DNA of 64,000 nucleotides from Flavobacteriaceae bacterium LSUCC0859 (GTDB lineage Bacteria > Bacteroidota > Bacteroidia > Flavobacteriales > Flavobacteriaceae): the NCBI GenBank assembly GCA_022239325.1, contig JAKOGP010000003.1, forward strand, positions 62,001 to 126,000, in the 5' to 3' direction. The notes below the pieces were generated by a model. It ran no database searches and was not told the DNA's origin. It saw nothing but the letters and a program-made list of their open reading frames with translations. Every line of letters begins with the position of its first letter. Position 1 is the stretch's first letter. The position numbers and the translations under genes were made by a program. Below, in pieces: positions 1-8,941 of the stretch.

Positions 1-324
1 GACACCACTGCCATGAGAGCGTTAACTTCTTCTTCCATATTGCAGCAAACTATAATTCCAGCTTCCGACGACAAAGATGAACAAGTTGTTGTGGTTTCAT
101 TTGATCAATTTTTAGAACGAATAGCGACAATGAGTCCGGGAAGTTTTAAAGAAGAGATACTATCTTATAATTACAGAAGCGCAACTGGGATGGTTCATTC
201 CTTTACGCCTTATCGTTTTTTCTTCCAGGGAGAACTAAGTCATTCTGGTGTTAATTCCTTCTTGTTGGTTCGGGTAAATGGGGCTTGGAAAATAGCACAC
301 ATTATAGATACTCGGATTAAATAA
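1..324 (+). CDS. NTF2-like / putative lumazine-binding family protein, C-terminal part
   Basis: The frame is open to the left edge of the window, so this is the C-terminal 107 residues of a longer gene; the first ATG at 13 is probably internal. The pattern of a Phe/Tyr-rich beta strand (YRFFFQGELSH), then a strand with FLLVRVNGAWKIAHIIDT, is typical of the last two strands of small NTF2-like (SnoaL / putative lumazine-binding) proteins, which usually have 120-160 residues. The biochemical role of this family is mostly unknown. The stop lies 14 bases before the convergent end of the serine dehydratase gene. Family call is moderate, function unknown. Confidence 0.55.
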   Translation, partial: DTTAMRALTSSSILQQTIIPASDDKDEQVVVVSFDQFLERIATMSPGSFKEEILSYNYRSATGMVHSFTPYRFFFQGELSHSGVNSFLLVRVNGAWKIAHIIDTRIK

Positions 325-338
325 ACCATTAAAAACAG

Positions 339-1763
339 TTAACAATCACTGAGAAAAACACCAACAGCCAAGCCACCAATAGAAGTTTCTTTGTATTTGC
401 TACTCATGTCTTTGGCCGTCTCCCACATAGTCTGAACTACTTTGTCTAGTGAAATTTTAGCATTTTCAGGTACGGAATTTAGCGCTAATTCCGCTGCATT
501 AATGGCCTTTATGGCTCCCATGGAGTTTCTTTCAATACAAGGGATTTGAACCAAACCTCCAATAGGGTCGCAGGTCATACCCAGATGGTGTTCCATGGCA
601 ATTTCAGCAGCCATGAGTACCTGAGCAGGGTTTCCTCCTAATAGCTCCGTAAGTGCTGCAGCTGCCATAGCTGCAGAAACTCCGATTTCTGCTTGGCAGC
701 CTCCCATGGCAGCAGAAATAGTGGCTCCTTTTTTAAAAATACTGCCTATTTCGCCGGCCACTAATAAGAATTTTTTAATCTCTTCAAATCCAGCCTGGTG
801 ATTTTCAATAACCAGATAGTACATAAGTACGGCTGGAATAACACCAGCACTACCATTAGTTGGCGCTGTAACTACTCTGCCTAAAGAGGCATTTACCTCG
901 TTCACACTAAGAGCAAAGCAGCTTACCCATTTTAATATCTCTCTAAATTTAACCTCCGTCTTTCTAATCTCTCTAATCCATTCTTGAGGGTCATTATAAG
1001 CGGCAGTACCTAGTAGCTTGCTGTGAATGTCAAAAGCCCTTCTTCGTACTGACAGGCCTCCTGGAAGAAAACCCTCCGTATGACAGCCGTCGTACATGCA
1101 CTCTAACATGGTGTTCCAAACGGCTTGTATCTCTGCGTCTATTTCTGCGTCTGTTCTGAGCGATCGTTCATTTTCTAACACTAGTTCAGAGATACTTTTT
1201 CCTAAAGACTTACAATAGCCCAATAGCGTTTCCCCTTTTTCTACAGGGTAGGGGAAGTTGTTAAATTGTTCTGCCTTTTCCTCTGCGTTATCCAAACTTT
1301 CTTTGACCACGAAACCACCTCCTATAGAGTAAAATGTAGCTTTAAACAGCTGATTATCATTCGTGTGGGCCAGAAATTCCATGCCGTTGGCATGAAAAGG
1401 TAAAAACTCTTTTTTAAAGACTAGGTCTTCTGCAGGATGAAAACAAATGGGGTAGGAACCAGAGAGTAAAAGAGATTGATTTGCCTTTATGGCAGCTACC
1501 GCTGCCTGAATTTCCTCTGTAGGAATCGTTACTGGATCGTAGCCAGAGAGACCTAACATAAGGGCGTAGTCCGTGGCATGGCCTTTTCCAGTAAGAGAGA
1601 GTGAACCATATATGTGTACCTGGACCTTGGAAATTTGTGAGAGTGATATTTGCTGGGACAGTTCAGAGAGCCACCTCTCTGCAGCACGCCAAGGGCCCAA
1701 GGTGTGAGAACTTGAAGGTCCTATCCCAATTTTTAACATATCAAATACGCTAATACACTCCAT
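339..1763 (-). CDS. sdaA: L-serine ammonia-lyase (iron-sulfur L-serine dehydratase, single chain)
   Basis: Deaminates L-serine to pyruvate and ammonia in the cytoplasm with a [4Fe-4S] cluster. At 474 residues it matches the single-chain type (E. coli SdaA is 454). The N-terminal domain starts with [20 protein letters not shown], the family's opening. Three cysteines, C356 (GGCQAE), C398 (TCDPIGG) and C409 (QIPCIERN), have spacings of 42 and 11, the same as the cluster ligands known for the Legionella enzyme. The start is an ATG. It is divergent from dnaK with about 220 bases between. A TATATTTG box on the minus strand (1833-1840) could be its -7 element. Serine made by serC/serA at the other end of the window would be a substrate. 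Confidence 0.95.
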   Translation of the reverse strand: MECISVFDMLKIGIGPSSSHTLGPWRAAERWLSELSQQISLSQISKVQVHIYGSLSLTGKGHATDYALMLGLSGYDPVTIPTEEIQAAVAAIKANQSLLLSGSYPICFHPAEDLVFKKEFLPFHANGMEFLAHTNDNQLFKATFYSIGGGFVVKESLDNAEEKAEQFNNFPYPVEKGETLLGYCKSLGKSISELVLENERSLRTDAEIDAEIQAVWNTMLECMYDGCHTEGFLPGGLSVRRRAFDIHSKLLGTAAYNDPQEWIREIRKTEVKFREILKWVSCFALSVNEVNASLGRVVTAPTNGSAGVIPAVLMYYLVIENHQAGFEEIKKFLLVAGEIGSIFKKGATISAAMGGCQAEIGVSAAMAAAALTELLGGNPAQVLMAAEIAMEHHLGMTCDPIGGLVQIPCIERNSMGAIKAINAAELALNSVPENAKISLDKVVQTMWETAKDMSSKYKETSIGGLAVGVFLSDC

Positions 1764-1860
1764 ACTTATGTTTTAATTTGTGCTGCTGCATAATGAAATA
1801 ATTAAACCGCAAACCACACATACCAGGCCGTACAAATATAAAAGAAGATATAGATTTTTA

Positions 1861-1945
1861 ATGACATTTTTATTGTTTTGCGACACTGCAAAAACTGCCA
1901 GCTTGTCATACTTTTAAGGATGGCATAATCATTGAAATATGTTTG
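1861..1945 (+). promoter_or_regulatory. Sigma-54-like promoter and palindromic elements upstream of dnaK
   Basis: TGGCA at 1921-1925, six bases, then TTGAA at 1932-1936 matches the -24/-12 sigma-54 consensus (TGGCAC-N5-TTGCA) with correct spacing and one mismatch in the -12 GC. Directly upstream lie TGCCA (1896-1900) and TGTCA (1904-1908), an imperfect dyad with a 3-base spacer, and ATGACA (1861-1866) which is the inverse complement of TGTCAT (1904-1909). A TATGTTTG box (1938-1945) also fits the ordinary Bacteroidota -7 motif, so two overlapping promoters are possible. Function is inferred from motifs only. Confidence 0.45.
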
Positions 1946-1984
1946 TGGATTTTAAAACGATTGCAAACAAATAAATATCATATC

Positions 1985-3892
1985 ATGAGTAAAATTATCG
2001 GAATAGATTTAGGAACAACCAACTCTTGTGTTTCCGTGATGGAAGGTAACGAGCCGGTGGTAATTCCAAATGCTGAAGGTAAGAGAACTACACCTTCTGT
2101 AATTGCCTTTGTAGAAGGTGGAGAGATTAAGGTAGGTGACCCAGCTAAAAGACAGGCGGTTACCAATCCTCATAAAACCATCTATTCTATTAAGAGATTT
2201 ATGGGAAACAAATTCTCTGAATCTAGTAAAGAAGCAGAGCGTGTGCCTTACAAGGTCCTTAAAGGAGACAATGACACTCCAAGAGTAGATATTGACGGCC
2301 GCTTATACACTCCACAAGAATTGTCTGCGATGATCCTTCAGAAAATGAAGAAGACTGCGGAAGACTATCTGGGTCAAACGGTAACTAGAGCCGTTGTAAC
2401 AGTTCCTGCATATTTTAATGACGCCCAAAGACAGGCCACCAAAGAAGCTGGAGAAATTGCAGGTTTAACCGTAGAGCGTATTATTAACGAGCCTACAGCA
2501 GCTTCATTGGCATACGGCTTGGATAAAAAAGACGTGGAGCAAAAAATAGTTGTTTTTGATTTTGGAGGAGGAACACATGATGTTTCTATTCTTGAATTGG
2601 GTGATGGTGTATTTGAGGTATTGGCTACAGATGGAGACACCCATTTAGGAGGAGATGACGTAGACCAGAAAATCATAGACTGGATGGCAGAGGAGTTTAA
2701 ATCTGAGGAAGACATAGACCTTAGAAAAGACGCCATGGCCTTACAGCGTTTGAGAGAGGCAGCTGAAAAAGCTAAAATAGAGTTGTCATCTTCTGCACAG
2801 ACAGAGATTAACTTACCTTATGTGACGGCTACTGCTTCTGGGCCAAAGCACTTGGTGAGAACTTTAACCAAAGCTAAGTTTGACCAACTTATTGCAGATT
2901 TAGTAAAGAGAACCATTGCTCCATGTGAGTCTGCTTTGAAATCTGCAGGTCTTTCTAAGAGTGATATAGACGAGATTATTTTGGTAGGTGGTTCTACAAG
3001 AATTCCAGCCGTTCAAGACGCGGTAGAGGCCTTCTTTGGTAAAAAACCTTCTAAAGGAGTGAATCCAGATGAGGTAGTAGCCGTTGGTGCTGCTATTCAA
3101 GGTGGGGTGCTTACTGGAGATGTTAAAGATGTATTGTTATTAGACGTGACACCATTGTCTCTTGGAATTGAAACTATGGGAGGAGTTATGACTAAACTCA
3201 TAGAATCTAACACCACCATTCCAACCAAGAAGTCACAAGTATTTTCTACGGCAGCAGACAACCAGCCCTCTGTAGAAATTCACGTACTTCAGGGAGAGCG
3301 TCCTATGGCAACAGACAATAAAACTATTGGAAGATTCCATTTAGACGGTATTCCACCAGCACAAAGAGGTACACCACAAATTGAGGTAACCTTTGACATA
3401 GACGCGAATGGTATTATTAAAGTTTCTGCTACAGATAAAGCGACTAATAAAACTCAAGACATTAGAATTGAGGCTTCTTCTGGATTAACAGAAGAAGAAA
3501 TCAAGAAAATGAAGGCAGAGGCAGAAGCCAATGCAGAGTCTGACAAGGCAGCTAAAGAAACAGCAGACAAGCTCAATGAGGCAGACAGTATGATCTTCCA
3601 GACTGAAAAGCAATTGACTGAGTTTGGAGACAAGCTTTCTGAGGACAAAAAAGCACCTATAGAAACTGCTTTAGAAGCTCTTAAAAAGGCTTTTGAGTCT
3701 AAGGACTTAGCACAGATAACACCTGCTTTAGAGCAAATTAATGAAGCTTGGAAGGCAGCTTCTGAAGAGATGTACAAGGCTCAAGCAGAAGCTGGAGGCG
3801 CAGACGCTGGTGCTGCTGGTGCCCAAGGCGCAAATGCAGAAGCTCCAGAAGCGGACAATGTGGAAGATGTAGATTTTGAAGAAGTGAAATAA
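1985..3892 (+). CDS. dnaK: Molecular chaperone DnaK (Hsp70)
   Basis: ATP-dependent Hsp70 chaperone that works with DnaJ and GrpE in protein folding and heat-shock recovery. The ATG at 1985 opens with [20 protein letters not shown], the phosphate-1 motif of the Hsp70 ATPase; the longer frame starts at a TTG at 1943 and is not needed. With this start it has 635 residues (E. coli DnaK has 638). [13 protein letters not shown] (phosphate 2), [13 protein letters not shown], the [14 protein letters not shown] linker, the substrate-binding domain and the usual EDVDFEEVK-type tail are all present. An Ala/Gly-rich stretch precedes the tail. It is monocistronic here: neither dnaJ nor grpE is adjacent, and a strong terminator follows. 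Confidence 0.98.
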   Translation: MSKIIGIDLGTTNSCVSVMEGNEPVVIPNAEGKRTTPSVIAFVEGGEIKVGDPAKRQAVTNPHKTIYSIKRFMGNKFSESSKEAERVPYKVLKGDNDTPRVDIDGRLYTPQELSAMILQKMKKTAEDYLGQTVTRAVVTVPAYFNDAQRQATKEAGEIAGLTVERIINEPTAASLAYGLDKKDVEQKIVVFDFGGGTHDVSILELGDGVFEVLATDGDTHLGGDDVDQKIIDWMAEEFKSEEDIDLRKDAMALQRLREAAEKAKIELSSSAQTEINLPYVTATASGPKHLVRTLTKAKFDQLIADLVKRTIAPCESALKSAGLSKSDIDEIILVGGSTRIPAVQDAVEAFFGKKPSKGVNPDEVVAVGAAIQGGVLTGDVKDVLLLDVTPLSLGIETMGGVMTKLIESNTTIPTKKSQVFSTAADNQPSVEIHVLQGERPMATDNKTIGRFHLDGIPPAQRGTPQIEVTFDIDANGIIKVSATDKATNKTQDIRIEASSGLTEEEIKKMKAEAEANAESDKAAKETADKLNEADSMIFQTEKQLTEFGDKLSEDKKAPIETALEALKKAFESKDLAQITPALEQINEAWKAASEEMYKAQAEAGGADAGAAGAQGANAEAPEADNVEDVDFEEVK

Positions 3893-3912
3893 TTTTTCAA
3901 ATAATAGATTTT

Positions 3913-3944
3913 AAAAGGGCAGCCCGTGGGCTGCCTTTTTTTTG
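3913..3944 (+). terminator. Rho-independent terminator of dnaK
   Basis: The inverted repeat GGCAGCC / GGCTGCC (3918-3924 and 3929-3935) with a four-base loop is followed by a run of eight T. It sits 20 bases after the dnaK stop. Confidence 0.9.
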
Positions 3945-3967
3945 TTTTATTCTTATACCTTTGAGTT

Positions 3968-4876
3968 ATGGTAAAAAAATCATTTGTTTTTGCATTCTTT
4001 TTTTTGCTTGTAGCCATGCAATTTCTAAATGCTCAGCAGTTTAATGTACTGAAACGTTCCGATTTTGATTTAAAAGGGCCTGTTAAAAAATGCGTGGTAT
4101 TTACCAAGTATGGACAAGAGCAGTACGTTTTTAATGAGAGTGGTTTTCTACTATCTGCTGCTACTATTTTTAGTAAAGAGGACTCAGAGACCGTGTTTTA
4201 CAAATACCAACAGGACACCCTGATAGAGAAAAGGGTAGAGGTGTACACCAATGGTCGTTTGGACAAAAACAGTTCAATAGCGAGTTTTTACACTTATGAT
4301 ACCATTCCAACTACCAAAATAAAAGAGCGTGTCATGAATTATGATCGGGTGTTTTTAGATCAATTTGAGTATAAATACGACACTATTGGACGGCTTTCTC
4401 AAGAGATTCGAACCAATACAGAGGGGCGTTATCAAATAGATGTTAGCTACCAATGGGACACTATTCAAGGGATTAGAAATGTGAGCTATTTCAGTGATAG
4501 TATTCCGATAAAAAAAATAGATAGTTTTTTTAAAGGGCCACAACGCACAATTTATAAAGTGGTGAGTACACAGTTTGCAGAAGGTCTTGAAAAAAACCAA
4601 AAAGTTGAATTTTTTAACAGCAAAAAACAGCTTTTAGAGTCTCAAGATTTTTATTTTGTTGTTCAAGACAGCCTCAGGGTACCCTCGCTTAAATGGTCAG
4701 AAACTTTTCTGTACAATCCCATTGGGAATCCTATTTCACAAATCATTAAAAAGGGGGTGACTTCACAAAGTAAAAAAATGCTGTATCAATTAGATGGGAG
4801 TCCTTATAAAAATTGGATTAAAAAAATTATAACACCAGACAACACCTACACTACTAGGCGTATTATTTATTTTTAA
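3968..4876 (+). CDS. Secreted protein of unknown function with YD-like repeats
   Basis: 302 residues starting at an ATG after the dnaK terminator. A signal peptide is clear (KK, hydrophobic stretch, FLNAQ), so it is exported. The mature part is built of short beta-type units with recurring patterns such as Y-x-Y-D-T-I-G-R-L, Y-x-W-D-T-I and F-Y-N-P-I-G-N, which resemble the YD repeats of RHS-type proteins but are too degenerate and few to be an RHS toxin. Many Bacteroidota encode similar secreted or surface proteins without known role. Its 3' end overlaps the convergent acetyltransferase gene by 14 bases. I cannot assign a function. Confidence 0.7.
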   Translation: MVKKSFVFAFFFLLVAMQFLNAQQFNVLKRSDFDLKGPVKKCVVFTKYGQEQYVFNESGFLLSAATIFSKEDSETVFYKYQQDTLIEKRVEVYTNGRLDKNSSIASFYTYDTIPTTKIKERVMNYDRVFLDQFEYKYDTIGRLSQEIRTNTEGRYQIDVSYQWDTIQGIRNVSYFSDSIPIKKIDSFFKGPQRTIYKVVSTQFAEGLEKNQKVEFFNSKKQLLESQDFYFVVQDSLRVPSLKWSETFLYNPIGNPISQIIKKGVTSQSKKMLYQLDGSPYKNWIKKIITPDNTYTTRRIIYF

Positions 4877-5414
4877 AAAAACCTTCCCGGAATAAGGCAT
4901 AACAACAGGTATCTCTTAATCTTCCCCCTTTTACGTACACATCTTTTTTAAGAATACCTTCTAAGGTCGCACCTAATTTTTCTACCGCTTTTCTCGATCT
5001 TGTATTTAAAGCGTCTACTCTAAATACAATTTTTCGCATGTTCATGGGTCCAAAGGCCTCAGAGATCATGAGTTGTTTTAGTGATGTGTTAAGTCCTGTT
5101 CCTTGACTTTTTGGAGCAATCCAAGTCCATCCTATGTGAAGAAGACGGTTCTTGTGATCTATATATCCAAATCGGGTACTCCCCACATAGACTTTATTTT
5201 TTTTGTCATATATGGCAAAAGGAATGGCTTCTTCTTTTTGGTGCTCTGCAATAGCATGTTGTATGTAGGACTCTAGTTTGTCTTTACTGCTTAAGTCATT
5301 AGGGCTAAATGCAAATACATCTATATGTTGTACCACCTCCCAGAGAGACTCTAAATGACTGGGACTTAGCAATTCTAATCTTAGCCATGAATTTTCTAAA
5401 TAAGCGAGATTCAT
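4863..5414 (-). CDS. GNAT family N-acetyltransferase (RimJ/RimL type)
   Basis: Predicted cytoplasmic acetyl-CoA-dependent N-acyltransferase of the RimJ/RimL subgroup. The core motifs are GSTRFGYIDHKNRLLHIGWTWI (beta strands 3-4), then the acetyl-CoA loop KSQGTGLN, then the C-terminal strand KIVFRVDALNTRSRKAVEKLGA, typical for this subgroup. I place the start at the ATG 5412-5414 (183 residues); the longer frame begins at a TTG at 5432. The substrate cannot be inferred. It is convergent with the preceding gene, overlapping it by 14 bases, and divergent from the menaquinone cluster. Confidence 0.85.
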   Translation of the reverse strand: MNLAYLENSWLRLELLSPSHLESLWEVVQHIDVFAFSPNDLSSKDKLESYIQHAIAEHQKEEAIPFAIYDKKNKVYVGSTRFGYIDHKNRLLHIGWTWIAPKSQGTGLNTSLKQLMISEAFGPMNMRKIVFRVDALNTRSRKAVEKLGATLEGILKKDVYVKGGRLRDTCCYALFREGFFKNK

Positions 5415-5442
5415 AAATGGGTTTATAATCAAAGATAACTTA

Positions 5443-5474
5443 TTGTGATGGTCTTTTTATTATGTGTAATTTTA
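5443..5474 (+). promoter_or_regulatory. Candidate promoter of the menaquinone cluster
   Basis: TTG (5443-5445), 21 bases, then TAATTTTA (5467-5474), which matches seven of eight bases of the Bacteroidota -7 consensus TAnnTTTG. The ATG of the thioesterase lies 10 bases downstream, so the leader would be very short. Confidence 0.4.
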
Positions 5475-5484
5475 CTAAAAAAAA

Positions 5485-5901
5485 ATGAACAAAGAAGCCA
5501 TTCTCAAAGCTTGTAACGAACGTTGTCCGAACACACTTATGGAAACCCTTGAAATTTCCTATGTAGACGTTGGAGCAGATTTTTTAACAGCTAAAATGCC
5601 AGTAACTCCAAAAGTGCATCAGCCAGATGGCGTATTACATGGTGGCGCCATGGTGGCTTTAGCTGAAAGTGTTGGGTCTGCTGCTTCTTTTCTTTTTTTA
5701 GACGCTAAAAATTACAAGGTACGCGGGATAGAAATTGCAGCAAATCATGTAAAAAGTATTAAAAGTGGGTATGTGTACGCTAAGGCTACAGTCCTTCATA
5801 AGGGCAGAACTACCCAACTTTGGGATATTAAAATTACCGATGAAGCTGGCCACTTAATTTCTGTAAATAAGCTCACCACCATTGTGCTTCCAAGAGATTA
5901 A
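5485..5901 (+). CDS. menI: Hotdog-fold thioesterase, likely 1,4-dihydroxy-2-naphthoyl-CoA hydrolase
   Basis: A 138-residue single hotdog domain of the PaaI/EntH/YdiI type. It shows the characteristic HQPDGVLHGGAMVALAES segment, with HGG at 52-54 and the likely catalytic Glu at 61. The place at the head of the men cluster, five bases before menF, suggests that it removes CoA from 1,4-dihydroxy-2-naphthoyl-CoA, the step between MenB and MenA. The family is also used for other aryl or acyl CoA esters, so the exact substrate is inferred from the neighbours. Start is an ATG. Confidence 0.85.
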   Translation: MNKEAILKACNERCPNTLMETLEISYVDVGADFLTAKMPVTPKVHQPDGVLHGGAMVALAESVGSAASFLFLDAKNYKVRGIEIAANHVKSIKSGYVYAKATVLHKGRTTQLWDIKITDEAGHLISVNKLTTIVLPRD

Positions 5902-5906
5902 ATGCC

Positions 5907-7016
5907 ATGAGGAGTACCTACCAAGAAATTTGCAAGCAAATAGATCTTTTGAGAGCAAAGGGACTACCTTTTGTAGTTTTTAGATCGCCTGCCTCTATGA
6001 AAGTTACACTCTTGTGGCAAGAGAATACAACACTGCATACTTTTGATGCTGAAAAATCCAATGGATTTGTTTTTGCGCCTTTTTTACACAATCGGCCTGC
6101 CTATGTTATTCCGAATTCTCACAGCATGGAATATATAATGGGAACTGCTGCCCTTGATATAGAAGTCGCCTCAAATATATCATCTTCTGAAACAACTCCT
6201 AGACCTCATAAGGATATTCAGCATGCTACAAAAAAGCACCAATCATTAGTTGCAGCAGCCATTAAAAAAATTAAAGTTTCTGAATTTGAAAAGGTGGTCT
6301 TGGCCAGAAAAGAATCTATTTCTTTTGATTTGGACCCTATGCAAACCCTTAGTAAATTGTTAGTGAGGTATGAGACTGCTTTTTGTTATTGGTTTTTTCA
6401 TCCCGAGTTGGGGAGCTGGCAGGGTGCCACTCCGGAATTGCTTTTAAAACTAGACTCTAGTTCTCTACAAACCGTCTCCCTAGCTGGGACTAGAAAATAT
6501 GACCCCTTTAGATCTGTAGAATGGTCGGAAAAAGAGTACCATGAGCAGCGCTTAGTTACGGATCAGATGCTCTCTAGATTGCAAGGCCTAGGTTTATCAC
6601 CAGTGGCTAGTGAAACCTTCAATGCCAGAGCTGGAAATCTTTGGCACCTTAAAACAAATATAGAAACGTACATCACAGCTCATGTTCCTTTGTTGTCTCT
6701 AATTGAAGCGCTTCACCCTTCCGCTGCCATATGTGGATTACCCAGAGAAAAAGCACTGGAATTTATTGAGGAAAATGAAGGTTTTGATAGACAATTTTAC
6801 GCTGGTTATTTGGGAATGATAAACCATAGGGCATCGGCCGAAGGCCAAAAAAACACAGAAGCGGAACTGTATGTGAATTTGAGATGTATGTCTATAGAGG
6901 GCACTGTAGCAAATGTTTTTATAGGCTCTGGAATAACCACAGATTCTAATCCGCTAAAAGAGTGGGAAGAAACGGTTCACAAGGCACAAACCATGACACA
7001 GGTTTTAATGGGCTAA
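5907..7016 (+). CDS. menF: Isochorismate synthase (menaquinone-specific)
   Basis: Converts chorismate to isochorismate, the first committed step of menaquinone synthesis. It is a member of the chorismate-binding MST family: GATPELLLKL, SLAGTRKYDP, EKEYHEQRLVTDQM, HPSAAICGLPREKA and FDRQFYAGYLG follow in order over residues 170-300, and the C-terminus has FIGSGITTDSNPLKEWEET. The 369 residues are shorter than E. coli MenF (431), as usual for Bacteroidota, because the N-terminal part is compact. The gene follows menI by five bases and was probably co-transcribed. EntC-like siderophore synthases look similar, but the men neighbours settle the role. Confidence 0.93.
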   Translation: MRSTYQEICKQIDLLRAKGLPFVVFRSPASMKVTLLWQENTTLHTFDAEKSNGFVFAPFLHNRPAYVIPNSHSMEYIMGTAALDIEVASNISSSETTPRPHKDIQHATKKHQSLVAAAIKKIKVSEFEKVVLARKESISFDLDPMQTLSKLLVRYETAFCYWFFHPELGSWQGATPELLLKLDSSSLQTVSLAGTRKYDPFRSVEWSEKEYHEQRLVTDQMLSRLQGLGLSPVASETFNARAGNLWHLKTNIETYITAHVPLLSLIEALHPSAAICGLPREKALEFIEENEGFDRQFYAGYLGMINHRASAEGQKNTEAELYVNLRCMSIEGTVANVFIGSGITTDSNPLKEWEETVHKAQTMTQVLMG

Positions 7017-7029
7017 TTTGTGAATTTTA

Positions 7030-7061
7030 TTCGTTTATCAATTTTTTAGCACCTATTTTTG
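7030..7061 (+). promoter_or_regulatory. Candidate promoter directly before menD
   Basis: TATTTTTG (7054-7061) is a perfect TAnnTTTG -7 box; TTCG at 7030-7033, 20 bases upstream, is a weak -33 element. The ATG of menD is only six bases after the box, so a transcript from here would be leaderless or almost so. Confidence 0.4.
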
Positions 7062-7067
7062 TTGGTG

Positions 7068-8837
7068 ATGAAATACTCCAATATTCCTTTGGCTCAACTC
7101 ACGGTTTCTGCCTGTAAATTTTACGGGATTAGGCGTATTGTTATTTCCCCGGGCTCTAGAAATGCCCCCCTTACTTTAAGCTTTTTAGCCGATCCTTATT
7201 TTGAGTGTTACAGTGTGGTAGACGAGCGAGCTGCTGCTTTTTTTGGCATGGGACTTTCCCAACAAGATCAAAATCCGGTGGCTTTGGTCTGTACCTCTGG
7301 GAGTGCTTTACTAAACTATTATCCAGCTATTTCTGAGGCTTACTATTCTCAAATTCCTTTGGTGGTGATCTCTGCAGACAGACCTTCTTACCTCATAGAT
7401 AAAGGATATGGTCAGACGATTAGACAAGAGGATGTTTTTGAAAAACATATTGCTTTCTCTGCTCATTTAATGCAAGACGCATCTCATGCTTCGCAGGCCT
7501 ATTTAAACTATATGCCTAAAGAGTTAATAGCTTCTCAAGAGCAAGTAGAGGCTCATAATACGGCTACCTTATCAGAGGCTTTTCAGAGCCTTTTAGCTAG
7601 TGGAAGACCCATACATTTAAATGTTCCATTGGAAGAACCACTCTATGGAACTATAAATTTTACATCTGCGTCCTGGCAATTTAAAGCTGTTTTAAAAACC
7701 TCCTTATACCAAGTTAAAATATCCTACAAGGAGGCCTGGAATAAGGCTGAAAAAATAATGGTGATCCTTGGGGTTTGTCCGGATAAGGGTGCAAATGCTA
7801 TTTCTCAAGAAACCATAAAATTTTTGGCAGCTGACTCCAGGGTTTTGGTACTCACAGAAACGACTTCTAATGTGCACCACCCAAGCTTTATAGACAGTAT
7901 AGATAATTTGATGGCTCCTATAGAGTCTACAGATGCTCTGCAAACGGTGTATGAGGGGTTAAAGCCAGACTTGTTAGTGAGTGTGGGAGGGGCTGTGGTA
8001 TCTAAAAAAATTAAAGGATTTCTCAATTGTCAGCGTCCTACGCTTCACATACAGCTAGGGAATACCCTAGTGAAGAATCCATTTTTTACTGATTTTCACG
8101 CTTTACCTATTTCTGCAAATGATTTTTTTAGTCAAATGCCGGCCTCTGACACTGTAACACCTATAGGTGCTACCTATAAAAGCAAGCATATATTATTTAA
8201 AAATATATACAAGAAACAGCTCTTAGAATATTGTACATCTGCTCCTTTTTCTGATTTTACAGCTTTTCATGCAGTTTTAAAATCTCTACCTAATCCCGCT
8301 CAGTTGCAACTGGCTAACAGTGCTACCATAAGATATGCTCAATTATTTTCGGTAGCCCCTCGAATTTCTGTGTTTTGTAATAGAGGTACCTCTGGGATAG
8401 ATGGGAGTATTTCTACTGCCATTGGCGCTGCAGTTTCTTCCGATACACAAACGATATGCATCACGGGAGATCTGAGTTTTTTCTACGACAGCAACGCCCT
8501 TTGGAATGATTGTATTCCCAATAATTTTCGAATAATTGTAGTGAATAATCAGGGTGGAGGTATTTTTAGGGTGTTACCTGGAAAATCAGACTCAGAGAAT
8601 TTTAGCCGTTATTTTGAGACGGTACACACTTTGAACGCCTCTCATTTATGTGCCATGCACGGTTTAACTTACCATAGGGCAGATAATTCTCAAAGTTTGG
8701 CAGACGCTTTAAGCTCTTTTTATGAACCCTCCCCGGCCCCTCAACTGTTAGAAATTTTCACTCCTAGGACTACGAATGATGAGGTGTTAAAAGAATTTTT
8801 TAATAGCCTTAGCGTCTTATATAAAACCGCTTTATAA
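7068..8837 (+). CDS. menD: SEPHCHC synthase (2-oxoglutarate decarboxylase / menaquinone)
   Basis: Thiamine-diphosphate enzyme that joins 2-oxoglutarate to isochorismate, the second menaquinone step. I choose the ATG at 7068 (KYSNIPLAQ, 589 residues) and not the TTG at 7059. The N-terminal domain has VISPGSRNAPL and VDERAAAFFGMG; the C-terminal domain has the ThDP-binding pattern CITGDLSFFYDSNALWN ending in VVNNQGGGIF. Length is near that of E. coli MenD (556). About 50 bases separate it from menF. The gene normally acting after MenD, menH, is not seen here. Confidence 0.95.
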   Translation: MKYSNIPLAQLTVSACKFYGIRRIVISPGSRNAPLTLSFLADPYFECYSVVDERAAAFFGMGLSQQDQNPVALVCTSGSALLNYYPAISEAYYSQIPLVVISADRPSYLIDKGYGQTIRQEDVFEKHIAFSAHLMQDASHASQAYLNYMPKELIASQEQVEAHNTATLSEAFQSLLASGRPIHLNVPLEEPLYGTINFTSASWQFKAVLKTSLYQVKISYKEAWNKAEKIMVILGVCPDKGANAISQETIKFLAADSRVLVLTETTSNVHHPSFIDSIDNLMAPIESTDALQTVYEGLKPDLLVSVGGAVVSKKIKGFLNCQRPTLHIQLGNTLVKNPFFTDFHALPISANDFFSQMPASDTVTPIGATYKSKHILFKNIYKKQLLEYCTSAPFSDFTAFHAVLKSLPNPAQLQLANSATIRYAQLFSVAPRISVFCNRGTSGIDGSISTAIGAAVSSDTQTICITGDLSFFYDSNALWNDCIPNNFRIIVVNNQGGGIFRVLPGKSDSENFSRYFETVHTLNASHLCAMHGLTYHRADNSQSLADALSSFYEPSPAPQLLEIFTPRTTNDEVLKEFFNSLSVLYKTAL

Positions 8838-8918
8838 GGGCATTTACAGCGTTTAAGTGCTATTTATTCCTTTGTTAATAAATACCGCTTTATCTAGCAA
8901 TTCTCTCTATAATAGCTG

Positions 8919-8926
8919 TATTTTTG
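8919..8926 (+). promoter_or_regulatory. -7 promoter box before cvfB
   Basis: TATTTTTG, a perfect match to TAnnTTTG, lies 15 bases before the cvfB ATG in a 104-base gap. No convincing -33 TTG partner at 19-21 bases was found. Confidence 0.3.
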
Positions 8927-8941
8927 TGTTTTAATTAAGTT

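Noticed and set aside
1764-1860. tRNA or small RNA in the sdaA-dnaK gap
   Set aside because: No cloverleaf arms, CCA end or terminator hairpin were seen; the region is AT-rich and looks like plain promoter DNA.
2374-2736. Long minus-strand frame inside dnaK
   Set aside because: It mirrors the coding strand of a highly conserved gene, has no recognisable motif and no promoter; many similar shadows occur across the window.
3968-4876. RHS/YD-repeat toxin
   Set aside because: The YD-like units are few and degenerate, the protein is only 302 residues, and there is no toxin tip or immunity gene.
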